Assembly (NCBI GenBank): GCA_017520365.1
Contig: JAFXFQ010000223.1
Span: 1 to 6,062, forward strand
DNA length: 6,062 bases
Reading direction: 5' to 3'
Origin: Clostridia bacterium
GTDB taxonomy: Bacteria > Bacillota > Clostridia > Oscillospirales > CAG-272
The notes under the pieces are model-generated. The model did not search any database and was not told where the DNA came from. It saw only the letters and a list, made by a program, of their open reading frames with translations. How positions within the stretch are numbered: the first letter of the stretch is position 1; every line of letters begins with the position of its first letter. The position numbers and the translations under genes are program-made. Of the stretch, positions 4,933 through 6,062 are shown in pieces.

Positions 4933-6062
4933 ATGAATTTCAAAAAGCTTTCTGATTTTATGGATGAGCTCTGCTCCTGGAGGATTCCCGGTTGCGCATC
5001 CGTAGTATATTATAAAGGAGAAAAGGTCTTCAGCTACTCTGCAGGATATGCGGATATGGAAAAGGGAATAAAGCTTGACGGTGAAAAGCACCGTATGTTT
5101 ATGTATTCCATCTCCAAGATCATCACCTGTACGACTGCCCTCACACTTTGGGAGGAAGGGAAATTCGTTTTTGAAGACCCTGTCTCAAAATTTCTTCCCG
5201 ATTGGAAGAACGCAAGCTATAAAGCAAAGGACGAGGAGGGCAACGATATTGCCGTTCCCGTTGAGAGAGAGGTAACTATAAAGGACCTCTTCACTATGAC
5301 CTCAGGCCTTGACTATAACTGTGAGTCTCCCAATTTGAAGGCGGCAAGAGAAAAATATGCCCCCCATTGCCCTGCGATCCCCATCATGAACGCCCTTGCA
5401 AATGATCCCATGCCCTTTAAGCCCGGCGAGCGCTGGTGCTACGGACTTTCCCACGACGTGCTTGGCGCAGTTGTTGAGGTCATCACAGGAAAACCTCTCG
5501 GTCAGGTAGCAAAGGAAAGGATATTTGACCCCATCGGACTTGAAAAGACCTCCTACGGCCTTGATGAAAAGTATAGAGGCGAGATGGCCGTTCAATATTG
5601 CTTCAACGATGCAAAGAACTGCATTGAGGTAAACGGTATGCAGGATAACTGGGCAATATTCGGCGATGAGTATCACTCAGGCGGTGCAGGCGTTGTTTCC
5701 ACCGTTGAGGAGATAGGCAAGATAATGAAGGTGCTGGCAGCAAAGGGCGATATCGGCAACGGAAAGAGAATACTTGCATCACGAACCGTTGATATGATGC
5801 GCCTGCCGATGCTTACAGAAGAGCAGGAAAGCACAATGGACTGGTCACATCTGCCCGGATACAGCTACGGTCTTGGTGTACGCACCATGAAGGATCCTGC
5901 CAGGGGAGGCTGTAGCGGCCCTGTAGGCGAGTTTGGTTGGACAGGTGCGGCAGGCGGCTTTGCTCTTATCGACCCTGACAACGATCTTGCAATGTTTTAT
6001 GCCCATCATATGCTGAACAATCAGGAGGGATATGTTGCACCCAGACTTCGCAACGTGCTATA
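4933..6062 (+). CDS. Class-C beta-lactamase-fold serine hydrolase, cut by window end
   Basis: The frame runs from ATG 4933 to the right edge without a stop, giving 376 codons; the family usually has about 380-400, so only the C-terminal tip is missing. The active-site SxxK is Ser59-Ile-Ser-Lys62. DLFTMTSGL (118-126) and PFKPGERW (161-168) are family hallmarks. The tyrosine motif is Tyr170-Gly-Leu, not Tyr-x-Asn. HSGGAGVVST (248-257) precedes the late motif Trp336-Thr-Gly in GEFGWTGAAGG, where beta-lactamases have Lys-Thr-Gly. These changes resemble family VIII carboxylesterases such as EstB more than AmpC. There is no signal peptide, so a cytoplasmic esterase or peptidase-like enzyme is likelier than an antibiotic-resistance enzyme; the substrate is unknown. 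The start has only a weak AAAGG 12 nt upstream. It lies 25 nt after the wall gene's stop, so co-transcription is likely. Confidence 0.9.
   Translation, partial: MNFKKLSDFMDELCSWRIPGCASVVYYKGEKVFSYSAGYADMEKGIKLDGEKHRMFMYSISKIITCTTALTLWEEGKFVFEDPVSKFLPDWKNASYKAKDEEGNDIAVPVEREVTIKDLFTMTSGLDYNCESPNLKAAREKYAPHCPAIPIMNALANDPMPFKPGERWCYGLSHDVLGAVVEVITGKPLGQVAKERIFDPIGLEKTSYGLDEKYRGEMAVQYCFNDAKNCIEVNGMQDNWAIFGDEYHSGGAGVVSTVEEIGKIMKVLAAKGDIGNGKRILASRTVDMMRLPMLTEEQESTMDWSHLPGYSYGLGVRTMKDPARGGCSGPVGEFGWTGAAGGFALIDPDNDLAMFYAHHMLNNQEGYVAPRLRNVL

Noticed and set aside
5302..5676. A 124-codon minus-strand frame opposite the serine hydrolase
   Set aside because: The plus strand is continuously open with beta-lactamase-fold motifs over the whole stretch; this frame is a shadow.

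Overview
The window looks like chromosomal DNA from an anaerobic Firmicute, most likely an uncultured gut Clostridia lineage (Oscillospirales-like). This is inferred from strong AGGAGG-type ribosome binding sites, compact hairpin-plus-T-tract terminators, AT-rich intergenic DNA, use of GTG/TTG starts, and a G5/3D-domain wall protein of the YabE type. No rRNA, tRNA, CRISPR array, insertion sequence, phage gene or plasmid function was seen.

Layout: (a) 1-364 has no convincing gene but carries a dense set of short inverted repeats. (b) 365-2570 is a leftward unit: a candidate AT-rich promoter, then citrate synthase, then, 62 nt further on, a small cysteine-rich zinc-ribbon protein of unknown function. 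It ends at a clear intrinsic terminator (365-396). (c) 2571-3580 is a second leftward unit with one NagD-like HAD phosphatase, which has its own terminator (2571-2604) and a candidate promoter (3552-3580). (d) 3425-3665 is a divergent intergenic region. (e) 3666-6062 is a rightward pair: a membrane-anchored G5/3D-domain wall-active protein, then, 25 nt later, a class-C beta-lactamase-fold serine hydrolase whose reading frame is still open at the right edge.

Biology: the leftward genes point to central metabolism (oxaloacetate plus acetyl-CoA to citrate, probably for glutamate synthesis) and phosphate-ester housekeeping. The rightward genes point to the cell envelope. The tight spacing of the last two suggests co-transcription, possibly pairing peptidoglycan cleavage with a penicillin-recognising-fold hydrolase. 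The citrate synthase/zinc-ribbon pairing is the least explained association. I did not find strong evidence of a new defence, mobile or biosynthetic system. The best leads are the zinc-ribbon protein, the inverted-repeat-rich left end, the operator-like repeat in front of citrate synthase and the palindrome at the divergent promoter region.
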